This document shows, in pieces, positions 1-7,566 of a stretch of DNA of 64,000 bases. Position 1 is the first letter of the stretch; every line of letters starts with the position of its first letter. Made by a program: the position numbers and the translations under genes. Source of the stretch: Planifilum fulgidum (GTDB taxonomy: Bacteria > Bacillota > Bacilli > Thermoactinomycetales > DSM-44946); contig NZ_FOOK01000012.1 in assembly GCF_900113175.1 (NCBI RefSeq), positions 2,771 to 66,770 of the forward strand. Direction: 5' to 3'. The notes below the pieces were generated by a model that did no database searches, was not told the origin of the DNA, and saw only the letters and a program-made list of their open reading frames with translations.

Positions 1-962
1 GTTTGTAGGTTACCTATGAGGAATTGAAACAAGGACAGGAGCCTAAATACAGCGTCTGCATCATGGTTTGTAGGTTACCTATGAGGAATTGAAACCTTTT
101 TCCTCTTTACTGTACCATCTTTGGTACAGTAGTTTGTTTGTAGGTTACCTATGAGGAATTGAAACTTTTATAAAACCCTCGGGCGTTCCCAAAAGAAGGA
201 TGTTTGTAGGTTACCTATGAGGAATTGAAACTCCTTGGCCTCTTCAAGCCCTTCGGTGACTTCCGCCGTTTGTAGGTTACCTATGAGGAATTGAAACGCG
301 AACCTTTTCCATCGTGAAACCATGCTGGACCATTTCGTTTGTAGGTTACCTATGAGGAATTGAAACTCCTTGGCCTCTTCAAGCCCTTCGGTGACTTCCG
401 CCGTTTGTAGGTTACCTATGAGGAATTGAAACGCGAACCTTTTCCATCGTGAAACCATGCTGGACCATTTCGTTTGTAGGTTACCTATGAGGAATTGAAA
501 CAGAGTCCACCATCTCCTGCGCGTGATCGATGGCCTTGTTTGTAGGTTACCTATGAGGAATTGAAACCGGCAGAAAATCGAGCGAATAACTGGAATTAAA
601 TTCGTTTGTAGGTTACCTATGAGGAATTGAAACATCCACAACAATTTATTCATAGACCAGAATGCGTCCCGGAGTTTGTAGGTTATCTATGAGGAATTGA
701 AACAGTATTTGGCGGTGGTTGAATTTCAAAGAGAAAGTGGTTTGTAGGTTACCTATGAGGAATTAAAACCTTTCGCCGAACACGTTACACACATTGCACT
801 GGAAAGTTTGTAGGTTACCTATGAGGAATTAAAACAACTTCCCTCTAGTATCAACCCCCGCATAAAGATAAGGTTTGTAGGTTACCTTGAGGAATTGAAA
901 TACTTCCTGAGTCTCAGTTGCGGTTCAGAAACGTTTGTAGGTTACCTATGAGAGATTGAAAC
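1..962 (+). CRISPR. CRISPR array, 15 repeats and 14 spacers (trailer end)
   Basis: Fifteen 30-bp repeats beginning GTTTGTAGGT and ending ATTGAAAC start at 1, 66, 136, 202, 268, 337, 403, 472, 538, 604, 674, 740, 806, 873 and 933. Spacers are 31-40 bp. The first repeat begins at base 1, so the array probably continues upstream. The last five repeats carry changes: one substitution at 674, 740 and 806; a 1-bp deletion and altered last base at 873; altered bases near the 3' end at 933. Decay at the right end marks the trailer, so the leader lies to the left and the array is read on the + strand. The ATTGAAAC end is the usual 5' crRNA handle of type I-B/III-like repeats (family knowledge). No cas gene is in the window. 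Confidence 0.98.
232..501 (+). repeat. Tandem duplication of two spacer-repeat units inside the CRISPR array
   Basis: Bases 232-366 and 367-501 are identical 135-bp blocks, each holding two spacers (36 and 39 bp) and two repeats. Spacers 4 and 5 are therefore present again as spacers 6 and 7 in the same order. Confidence 0.97.
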
Positions 963-986
963 TAGGCTAAAGCACCAATAGTCGCC

Positions 987-1094
987 GTTTTTTATTTCGG
1001 AGGGCTTTATGACGGGAAGCTGCACAGGGCGATGGTTTACGGCATTGACGGGATCATCGTCGAGGTGGAAGTCGACATCCATAACGGCTTGCCC
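987..1094 (+). repeat. Partial copy of the comM upstream region and first ~30 codons
   Basis: This stretch aligns with 3132-3241, the ribosome binding site and 5' end of comM, with about 8 differences and one missing base just after the ATG, so about 93% identity. The missing base shifts the frame. Several of the remaining differences are synonymous in the comM frame, which suggests a diverged allele rather than a fresh local duplication. Similarity ends near 1094, where unrelated nuclease-like sequence begins. Confidence 0.9.
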
Positions 1095-1456
1095 GGGTGG
1101 GGTAGTTTACAAGTTCCGCCGGAGATTCGCGAGGGAGAAGAAGCTCGGGATCTGGCAGTGTCCGGGGTACGTGACGGATGAAGGATTCAACAAGGACAAG
1201 TGGTGCAAGGATGGAGCCGAAAAGAAGCCGGATGCGGGTTATACTGGACCGTATAACCCTAAAGGCCCCGACCGAGACTGCTCCGACTTCGCGACCCGAG
1301 CCGAAGCCCAAGCCTTTTATTAGGCGGCCTGGGGACCGGAACGGAATCTCCACCGCCAAGTCCCGGACAAATAACGGCGCAGCCTGTGAGTCCCTCCCAC
1401 GAAGGGCTTTTTTATGCCAAAAGCGGTCCATTGCGCAAACGAACAGGGAATATTGA
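1009..1456 (+). pseudogene. Remnant of thermonuclease-Excalibur gene fused to a comM 5' fragment
   Basis: The ATG and ribosome binding site belong to the comM fragment. From about 1110 the frame starting at 1009 encodes EKKLGIWQCPGYV, which resembles the C-terminal helix and KLGIW motif of staphylococcal-nuclease-fold proteins. It is followed by a linker and DRDCSDFATRAEAQAFY, the first half of an Excalibur calcium-binding domain. The frame stops at 1321-1323. The second half of the domain (NNGAACESLP) continues in another frame to about 1456. The gene is thus headless and frameshifted. A related, longer nuclease-like protein is encoded at 13685-14425. Family assignment rests on motif recognition. 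Confidence 0.75.
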
Positions 1457-1529
1457 AATTATGGATTGGAGCAACAAGCACACATGAAGGGAGAGGATCA
1501 AAATAAAGCACAAAAGAAAGCAATGGTCG

Positions 1530-1985
1530 TTGGAGGAGCACTGGAAAGCTTTGCGTGAGCAATTTATATTTTTCTTTTGCTTTGGATTAATGTTCTTGGG
1601 GGCTTTGATGGTCCCTTCCAGCTTGCGGGAAGGACTGCAGGTTTCTTCGTTTTTCATGGGGTCGATGTTGGTGCTTATTTCGGTGTGGCTGAGTTATGTG
1701 GCGTATGTGCAAGGGTGGGCCAAACATTGTATTCGATGGTTTGAGATGCAGGGGAAAAATCCGGGGCGGTTTCTTCTCATCCCCTGGTGGCTGGTGGTGG
1801 GGGTGGGTTTGTCCCATTTGTTGGCTTCGCTGTACTCTTTCTATGCGGATCTGGCCACCCCTGCGATTCAGGGCTTGCTGTTTCATGTATACTGCGTGGG
1901 CGTATCCGGGACTTTGATTTGGCTGGGGGTGAAGATCAGAGCGATTCAGCACAACCACCGGACGAAAAAGAAAAAAGCGGCTTAG
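1530..1985 (+). CDS. Membrane protein of unknown function
   Basis: A 151-residue protein with four likely membrane segments (about residues 11-30, 40-60, 84-106 and 113-134) and a strongly basic C-terminus (RTKKKKAA). I do not recognise the family. The TTG at 1530 is the only standard in-frame start before the first segment, yet it has no good ribosome binding site. A clear GGAGAGG at 1490-1496 lies upstream, and the reading frame stays open and basic back to 1488, so a nonstandard start near 1503 is possible. It is separated by 15 bp from the next gene and is probably co-transcribed with it. Confidence 0.6.
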   Translation: MEEHWKALREQFIFFFCFGLMFLGALMVPSSLREGLQVSSFFMGSMLVLISVWLSYVAYVQGWAKHCIRWFEMQGKNPGRFLLIPWWLVVGVGLSHLLASLYSFYADLATPAIQGLLFHVYCVGVSGTLIWLGVKIRAIQHNHRTKKKKAA

Positions 1986-2000
1986 GAGGATGTAGGGGAT

Positions 2001-2428
2001 GTGGAGAATGTGTTGACCGCTTTGATGGTGCTGGGAGCCGCATATTTGGGCCTCCGTGTGTTTTGGTTTTTGCGGGACTTGCGGTGGCGGATCACCGATC
2101 CGATCGGGTATTACCGTGCCCGTACCGAAAGCCGGATCGAGCTTCGGCTGTACAATGCACTGGTCAAACGGGGGTATCGGGTGGTCACGCAGTATCCGTG
2201 CGGTCCCTATCGGATTGATATCGCTTTACCGGATTACCGCCTTGCGATTGAATGCGACGGGAGAAAGTACCACAGCACGCCGGAGCAGAAGAGACACGAT
2301 CGGAGGAAGGATCGCTATTTCCGAAAGAACGGCTGGTCAATATACGGGCGAAGGGCAAGCAAATCAACGGTGAGTTACCAAAGGTTATCGCGAGGATTGA
2401 ATGGAAAATCGAGTCGATGACGTCATAA
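2001..2428 (+). pseudogene. DUF559/Vsr-like endonuclease-fold protein, frameshifted near its end
   Basis: GTG start with AGGAGGA 10 bp upstream. An N-terminal membrane segment (about residues 4-26) is followed by a domain of the DUF559/very-short-patch-repair-like PD-(D/E)XK class: ESRIE, then YRIDIALPDYRLAIECDG and a basic KYHST region. The expected last strand and helix are in another frame: after about 2344 the frame encoding KGKQINGELPKVIARIEWK continues to a stop at 2426-2428, whereas the actual frame ends at 2420. Adding one base to the GGG at about 2345-2347 restores a full-length protein. Nuclease activity is inferred from the fold; no substrate can be named. Confidence 0.7.
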
Positions 2429-2812
2429 AAGTTCGAAAAAAGAGCCCCCCAACCGGGTGCCGTTTTGATTCCTCTTCCGCTCCGATGATTTGGGCCAAAG
2501 GGATCGTCTTCCGGTCCTCTTCGCTTTGAAGAATCAACCACCGCTTGATCGGGTCGAGCCGAACGACAACCCCGGTGATCCGCTTGGGGCTGTATCGTTC
2601 AGCATAGATCAAAGTGATGGCCGCTCTTGCGCCTTGGACCAAGAAATAAGGCGGCTGGTTTTCTCGATCTCGTGCTCTATCAGCTCTGCCGGCTGATACT
2701 CTCTCATTTTCTGCCTGCGATCCAAAGATCCAATTTCGGGAAGGATCACCTGATGACCTTCCCATAGCTTGTTTCCGAGATCCAGTGCCACCGCCTCATT
2801 TTTATAACACAA
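2385..2812 (-). pseudogene. YolD-like protein, frameshifted
   Basis: Reading from a TTG at 2812 (AAAGGA 7 bp upstream), the first frame gives a short N-terminal part with LWEGHQVILPE, typical of YolD-like proteins. It stops at 2609. The conserved second half (AITLIYAERYSPKRITGVV, then VRLDPIKRWLIL and IPLAQIIGAEEE) is in another frame, running to 2385. One extra base at the CGGCC at 2619-2623 would join them. YolD-like genes usually accompany a Y-family polymerase (UvrX type) in the SOS response; no polymerase is nearby. A LexA-type box overlaps the start. The 3' end overlaps the convergent DUF559-like gene. Confidence 0.7.
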
Positions 2813-2823
2813 ACGTATGTTCC
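2810..2823 (-). promoter_or_regulatory. LexA (SOS) box at the yolD-like gene
   Basis: On the minus strand the sequence is GGAACATACGTTTG, matching 13 of 14 positions of the Bacillus LexA/DinR consensus CGAACRNRYGTTYG. It overlaps the ribosome binding site and TTG start of the YolD-like gene. The consensus is established knowledge; binding here is inferred. Confidence 0.6.
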
Positions 2824-3131
2824 TTTAAAGTTTAAATATATTACAGTAGCATACGGGTGAGGGGGTTTGGAGATAAAAAACGCGGCCCATATCTTCAGAG
2901 AAATAGATGGAGATCGATATAGACGCGCTTTTGATTTCAACGAACGTCCACATAAACCGGGCGGGGTAATGCTATCTCCAATTCGGCAAGTCGTCGTCAG
3001 CGAATCAAAAGATTGCAGCCAAAAAGGTCTCTGGCACAGACAGACCCGCATGTTGCGGCATGCGGTTTTTTGCTTTTTGAAGGGAAGGATTTGCCAATTC
3101 CGGGAGCGAATTATACTTTCTTGAACTGATG
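2824..3131. other. Intergenic stretch, no convincing gene
   Basis: An AT-richer stretch (2824-2850) lies upstream of the YolD-like start. A + strand frame from TTG 2867 runs about 85 codons through a terminator hairpin; I see no family resemblance and do not call it. The stretch ends at the comM leader repeat. Confidence 0.5.
3046..3071 (+). terminator. Rho-independent terminator
   Basis: A perfect 7-bp stem CCGCATG/CATGCGG with a 6-base loop is followed by six T residues. It shields comM from upstream transcription. Confidence 0.8.
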
Positions 3132-3241
3132 GTTTTTTTATTTCGGAGGGCTTTATGTACGCGAAGCTGCACAGTGCGACGGTTTACGGCATTGACGGGA
3201 TCATCGTCGAGGTGGAGGTGGACATCCACAATGGCTTGCCC
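3132..3241 (+). repeat. Intact copy of the direct repeat: comM leader and 5' end
   Basis: This is the functional counterpart of the copy at 987-1094. Together they form direct repeats bracketing about 2.1 kb of degraded genes. Confidence 0.9.
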
Positions 3242-4681
3242 GCTTTTGACGTAGTTGGATTGCCCGATTCCGCCGTGCGGGAATCCCGCGAACGGGTGCG
3301 GTCGGCCATCAAAAACAGCGGCGGCCGGTTTCCCCTCCAGCGGATCACCACCAATTTGGCCCCGGCGGATTTAAAAAAGGAGGGGTCCGGGTTTGACCTG
3401 GCCATCGCATTGGGCGTGATGGGGGCCAGCGGCCAGGTTCCCCTGGAACCGGCGAAGGGTCTCCTCCTGCTGGGGGAGTTGGCCTTGGACGGCACGCTCC
3501 GCCCGCTGACGGGAGTGCTTCCGATGGTGATCGCGGGGCGGGAGCGGGGAATTCGCCGGGTGATGCTTCCCCGGCAGAATGCTTCCGAGGCCCGGTTGGT
3601 CGAGGGGATGGAGGTGCTCGCCGTCGGTTCCCTGCGGGAGGCGGTTCTGGTGCTGCGGGGGGAGACCCGGCCACAGGCTCCGGAGCCGGAAACCGGGGAG
3701 GCGGAGGAGCCCGCCCTGGATGACTTCGCCGATGTTCAAGGCCAGTTCCATGTGAAGCGGGCTCTGGAGGTGGCTGCCGCCGGCATGCACAATCTTCTCA
3801 TGATCGGTCCGCCCGGATCGGGCAAGACGATGCTGGCCAGGCGCATTCCCTCCATCCTGCCCGAGATGACCGACCAGGAATCCCTGGAAGTGACCAAGAT
3901 TTTCAGCATCGCCGGGCTTTTCGGCGGCCGTGGAAAGCTGATCACCCGGCGTCCCTTTCGCAGCCCCCATCACACCATCTCACAGGCGGGGTTGATCGGG
4001 GGCGGCAATATCCCGAAGCCGGGGGAAGTGTCGCTGGCCCACCGGGGAGTGCTGTTTCTCGATGAGATGCCCGAGTTTTCCAAGAGCGCCCTGGAGGTGC
4101 TCCGCCAACCCCTGGAGGACGGGGAGGTGACCATTTCCCGCGCCCGGGCGGTGTTCACCTATCCGGCGGAGTTCATGCTGGTCGGTTCGATGAATCCCTG
4201 CCCCTGCGGCTTTTTCGGGTGGGAGGAGGATCGGCCCTGCACGTGCACCCCTCTCCAGGTGCAGCGGTACCGGTCCAAAATATCGGGCCCCTTGTTGGAC
4301 CGCATCGACATCCACGTGGAAGTGCCCCGGGTGGACTTCAAAACCCTCACTTCCACAAAGCCGGGGGAACGTTCCGCGTCGATCCGGGAGCGGGTCAACC
4401 GGGCGCGGCGAATCCAGCAAGAACGGTTCAGGGGGAGAGCGAACCCGACCAACAGCGGGATGAAACCGTCGGACATCCGCCGCCATTGTCCCCTGGACGA
4501 TGCGTCCCGCCGCCTGCTCCGGGCGGCCTTCAACTCCCTCGGACTCAGCGCCCGGGCCCACGACCGCATCCTTAAGGTGGCGCGGACCATTGCCGACCTG
4601 GCGGGGGAGGAGAAAATCCGGGAGGAGCACATGGCCGAGGCGATCCAGTATCGGGTGCTGGACCGCAAGTTTTGGGAGTGA
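3155..4681 (+). CDS. comM: ComM/YifB family Mg-chelatase-like AAA+ ATPase
   Basis: A 508-residue protein of standard family length, started at ATG after GGAGGG. The N-terminal ChlI-type domain (about 1-165) has the typical MYAKLHSATVYGIDG opening. The AAA+ core has Walker A GPPGSGKT (about 218-225), Walker B LFLDEMPEF (about 300) and the cysteine-bearing NPCPCGFFG loop, and a C-terminal chelatase domain follows. In transforming Gram-negatives ComM is a hexameric helicase that promotes branch migration during integration of donor DNA. The role in Gram-positives is less clear. Its 5' end is duplicated at 987-1094. A terminator follows. Confidence 0.97.
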   Translation: MYAKLHSATVYGIDGIIVEVEVDIHNGLPAFDVVGLPDSAVRESRERVRSAIKNSGGRFPLQRITTNLAPADLKKEGSGFDLAIALGVMGASGQVPLEPAKGLLLLGELALDGTLRPLTGVLPMVIAGRERGIRRVMLPRQNASEARLVEGMEVLAVGSLREAVLVLRGETRPQAPEPETGEAEEPALDDFADVQGQFHVKRALEVAAAGMHNLLMIGPPGSGKTMLARRIPSILPEMTDQESLEVTKIFSIAGLFGGRGKLITRRPFRSPHHTISQAGLIGGGNIPKPGEVSLAHRGVLFLDEMPEFSKSALEVLRQPLEDGEVTISRARAVFTYPAEFMLVGSMNPCPCGFFGWEEDRPCTCTPLQVQRYRSKISGPLLDRIDIHVEVPRVDFKTLTSTKPGERSASIRERVNRARRIQQERFRGRANPTNSGMKPSDIRRHCPLDDASRRLLRAAFNSLGLSARAHDRILKVARTIADLAGEEKIREEHMAEAIQYRVLDRKFWE

Positions 4682-4752
4682 AGGTTGCCGGATGTTTCCG
4701 GATTCACGCAGCAGATTGAGGGGATTCATTATCACGCGACAATGCATTGTGG

Positions 4753-4794
4753 GAACCGCGTTCATCTCTTTTCCGAGATGGATGCGGTTCTTTT
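4753..4794 (+). terminator. Rho-independent terminator of comM
   Basis: A 16-bp stem (GAACCGCGTTCATCTC with its partner, two G-T wobbles) with loop TTTTCC is followed by a T run. Confidence 0.85.
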
Positions 4795-5207
4795 CATTTT
4801 GATAAGGAAGGAGAAGGTCCAAAGGTTGACCCTCTTTGAAACATTGGCGCCGATCCGCAAAAAGCATCCTGTCACCGTTTCGGGCTTGTAACTGTGCCAA
4901 GACCCCATGGACGGAATAGTCACTATCGCATCCGTCAGACAGAGGTCAGCCCGAACACTGCCCGACATTGTAGTTCCGCTCAAGTTAAAGACCGGCCAGC
5001 GGCCGGTCGGTTGGGAATCGTCCATACTCGGCCGAGATGGGTGATCAAAAATTAGGGGATGTGAAATGGGAACAAAGCATTTGAGGAATGGGGAAGGGGT
5101 TTGAAAAGCTATCCGCTTTTGCAATCCTTTGTACCGATTTGCGGGGCAAATTCCTCATGGTTGCGATAAAAGAGGCGCTTCCTGATCGGATGGGGCAGCG
5201 GCATCAG
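4795..5207. other. Intergenic region without a recognised gene
   Basis: There is no supported coding frame. A GC hairpin (ACCGGCC/GGCCGGT) lies near 4990-5007. Nothing else is interpretable. Confidence 0.5.
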
Positions 5208-5237
5208 AAAAAGCCTGGTCCAAAAACCAGGCTTTTT
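5208..5237. terminator. Bidirectional terminator
   Basis: The stem AAAAAGCCTGGT/ACCAGGCTTTTT (loop CCAAAA) has T runs on both strands. On the minus strand it ends the kinase gene at 5248. Confidence 0.85.
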
Positions 5238-5247
5238 TTGATCGAGT

Positions 5248-5916
5248 TTACCAGGAGGATTTTTTGCGCCGCCAGGGCCGGTCTGATGAATGATGGTGCC
5301 TGCGTGGGGAGGAGCCGCTGTGGCTGTGGCGGCGGTGGCGGTCGGAAGAGAACCACGGGCGCTTCCGTCTGGAGGAGGAGAAAAACCGGAACAGGCCGCA
5401 GTATTTCACCATTTCCAGGTTTTCCGCCAGCGCCTCTTTGTGGGCGGCCGACTGTTGGGCACGGAAAAAGCGACCCACGTCCACCACTTTTACCCGCCCC
5501 TCTTGGTCCACCATGATGTTGTTCAGGTGGAGGTCATCGGGGATGATGCCCCGGGCGTAACAGTATTCCACGGCTTCCTCGATCTGATCGTACAGACGGC
5601 CCTTCAGCTTTTCGCCCCCCTGAAGGGCTTGCCACAGGGTGGGACCGTTTACTTTGTCCACGATCATCCATCCTTCCTCCCGGTAGTGCACCCGGGGGAA
5701 AGAGGCGTGCCCGGAAAGGCGGGACAACAGGAACGCGTCTTTTCTTTCGGCGGCATCCGGCTTGAACACTTTGACCGCATAGTCTTCAAATTCATAAACT
5801 TTGCCGTTCAATCCTTCCCCGAGGAGAGGATAGCGGCGATCCATCCCGCCGCTGGCGATGACGGAGCGAAGGTGCTCCACGATGGCCGGATCGATGGTGA
5901 AATCCGTTTGAGCCAT
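5248..5916 (-). CDS. YrzF-like serine/threonine protein kinase
   Basis: A 222-residue protein with a compact kinase fold. It has a glycine-rich GEGLNGKVYEF loop, the lysine of YAVKVFKPD, a catalytic-loop-like IIPDDLHLNNIMVD and a DVG in place of DFG. This resembles the small RIO/YrzF-type kinases of Bacillus. The last 40 residues are Arg/Ser/His-rich (RRHSHSGSSPRRHHHSS), a basic tail that may be low complexity or bind nucleic acid. The ATG at 5916 is preceded by GAAAGGGG; the frame is open further upstream but without a better site. No partner gene is adjacent, and a target cannot be named. Confidence 0.75.
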   Translation of the reverse strand: MAQTDFTIDPAIVEHLRSVIASGGMDRRYPLLGEGLNGKVYEFEDYAVKVFKPDAAERKDAFLLSRLSGHASFPRVHYREEGWMIVDKVNGPTLWQALQGGEKLKGRLYDQIEEAVEYCYARGIIPDDLHLNNIMVDQEGRVKVVDVGRFFRAQQSAAHKEALAENLEMVKYCGLFRFFSSSRRKRPWFSSDRHRRHSHSGSSPRRHHHSSDRPWRRKKSSW

Positions 5917-6068
5917 GCCGGATCCCCTTTCTAGGTTGGAATGGAAGTCCAAGATTCGCTTTCCCGCCGCGGCGATGACGTAAACGTTCAATTGATGTTC
6001 TTTTCTACATACCCAGGCAAGGATGCGGAGATAATAACCAAGTGTTGGATAACGGGGGGTTATTTTCC

Positions 6069-7565
6069 ATGAGGTTATTCCGGAGAAGGGGCCGTTCCGC
6101 CCGATCGTCGGAAACCGTCGATTTTTCGCTGACGGGTCATTTGGAGCGCGATCTGAGAAATCTGGAGCAACTGTTTTCTTCCCACGACTTGACGATTCGC
6201 CGCATTTCGGGGAAAGCGGAGCTGGCGGTCGCTTTTTTGTCCAGCCTTTGCAATCAGGATATCCTGGAGCGGGATGTGATTGCGCCGCTGAACAGGGAGG
6301 CGGCGGAACGGGGATTGGCCCGGGAGGATCTCCTCCGGTGCATTCACACGGGGGATGTCCGGCGGATCTTGGACGAGACTGAGCTGTTGGAACTGTTATT
6401 GGACGGTTTTGCCGTCATCTTGATGGACGGTCGGCGCGAAGCCCTGGCCGCGTGCGTCGAAGATATGAAACGCCGGGATATCTCCAAGCCGATCACGGAA
6501 GTGGTGATCCGCGGTTCCCATGAAGCCTTCAATGAATCGATCATTGATTCGATCAGTCTGATCCGGCGAAGATTGGCCACGGAACGCTTTCGGATCGAAA
6601 TGATAAAAGTGGGCAAAGTCGCCAAGAGCCGGATCGCATTTTGTTATATCGACGGGATTGCCCGGCCCGAATTGGTGGAGGAAGTGCGCCGGCGGATTCA
6701 AAGGATTGAAAAATTCATCTTTGATTCGGGAAATCTGGAGCAGCTTATTGCGGATCACCCTTTGACCCCGTTTCCGCAGCTATATTATACGGAGCGCCCG
6801 GACAAGGTCGTGGCCAGCCTGTTGGAGGGTCGGGTCATTCTTCTCACCGACGGCTCCCCCTATGCCTTGATCGCGCCCACGACGCTGTTCGATCTGCTGC
6901 ATCCGTCGGAAGACTATTATTTTCACTTCCTTCCGGCTTCGGCCATCCGGATCGTCCGCTATATTTCCGCCTTTTTCGCCCTGTTTTTGCCGTCCATTTA
7001 CGTCGTGATCGTGATGTACCGTCCGGAGCTCATTCCCACGGAGCTGTTTTTTCGGTTGATTGCCCAGCGGGAAGGGGTACCCCTTCCCACGGTGTTGGAG
7101 ATTTTTCTGATGGAAGTGTCCTTCGAACTGATGCGGGAGGCGGGCATCCGCCTGCCTCCGCCGGCGGGACAGGCGGTCAGCATTGTCGGGGCTTTGATCG
7201 TGGGCGAAGCAATGATTAATGCCGGGCTGGTCGCGCCGGTGACGGTGATCGTTACGGCCACGACCGGCCTTTCCTCCTTCACGATTTCGGCCTTCCATCT
7301 GTCCTACGGATTGCGCGTCCTTCGCTTTCTGATCCTGCTTTTTGCCGCCTTTATCGGGATTTTCGGGTTGATCATCGCAACGTTTTTGATCCTGTTGCAC
7401 CTTTTATCCCTGAAATCCTTCGGGTTTCCCTATCTGTCACCGGTTGTTCCCGGTCGCTCAGGTGACTGGCGCGATGTGTTCATTCGTTTTCCGATGCCCT
7501 TCGTTCAGCGCCAACCGGTTTTCTTGAAAAACAAACCCCTTCTCGGCAGGCGGAGGAGGCGATGA
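6069..7565 (+). CDS. Spore germination receptor subunit A (GerA family)
   Basis: A 498-residue protein. An N-terminal soluble domain of about 290 residues is followed by several membrane segments starting at IRIVRYISAFFALFLP, with the family's PPAGQAVSIVGALIVGEA stretch. ATG 6069 is preceded by GGGGGG with 9-bp spacing; a GTG at 6042 is a weaker alternative. It is the first gene of an A-C-small-B germinant receptor operon. Receptors sit in the inner spore membrane and sense germinants such as amino acids or sugars. The ligand cannot be read from sequence. The C-terminus is basic (GRRRRR). Confidence 0.93.
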   Translation: MRLFRRRGRSARSSETVDFSLTGHLERDLRNLEQLFSSHDLTIRRISGKAELAVAFLSSLCNQDILERDVIAPLNREAAERGLAREDLLRCIHTGDVRRILDETELLELLLDGFAVILMDGRREALAACVEDMKRRDISKPITEVVIRGSHEAFNESIIDSISLIRRRLATERFRIEMIKVGKVAKSRIAFCYIDGIARPELVEEVRRRIQRIEKFIFDSGNLEQLIADHPLTPFPQLYYTERPDKVVASLLEGRVILLTDGSPYALIAPTTLFDLLHPSEDYYFHFLPASAIRIVRYISAFFALFLPSIYVVIVMYRPELIPTELFFRLIAQREGVPLPTVLEIFLMEVSFELMREAGIRLPPPAGQAVSIVGALIVGEAMINAGLVAPVTVIVTATTGLSSFTISAFHLSYGLRVLRFLILLFAAFIGIFGLIIATFLILLHLLSLKSFGFPYLSPVVPGRSGDWRDVFIRFPMPFVQRQPVFLKNKPLLGRRRRR

Positions 7566-7566
7566 T

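Noticed and set aside
168-653. 161-codon minus-strand frame with a repeated FQFLIGNLQT unit
   Set aside because: It is the CRISPR repeat read backwards; repeat-plus-spacer lengths that are mostly multiples of three keep the frame open.
1388-1412. Terminator after the nuclease remnant
   Set aside because: CCCT/AGGG gives only a 4-bp stem before the T run; too weak to call.
2867-3124. 85-codon + strand frame before comM
   Set aside because: It runs through a perfect terminator hairpin, lacks a clear ribosome binding site and resembles nothing I know.
3980-4900. 306-codon minus-strand frame across comM
   Set aside because: Shadow of a high-G+C gene. The + strand has complete ComM motifs and a ribosome binding site.
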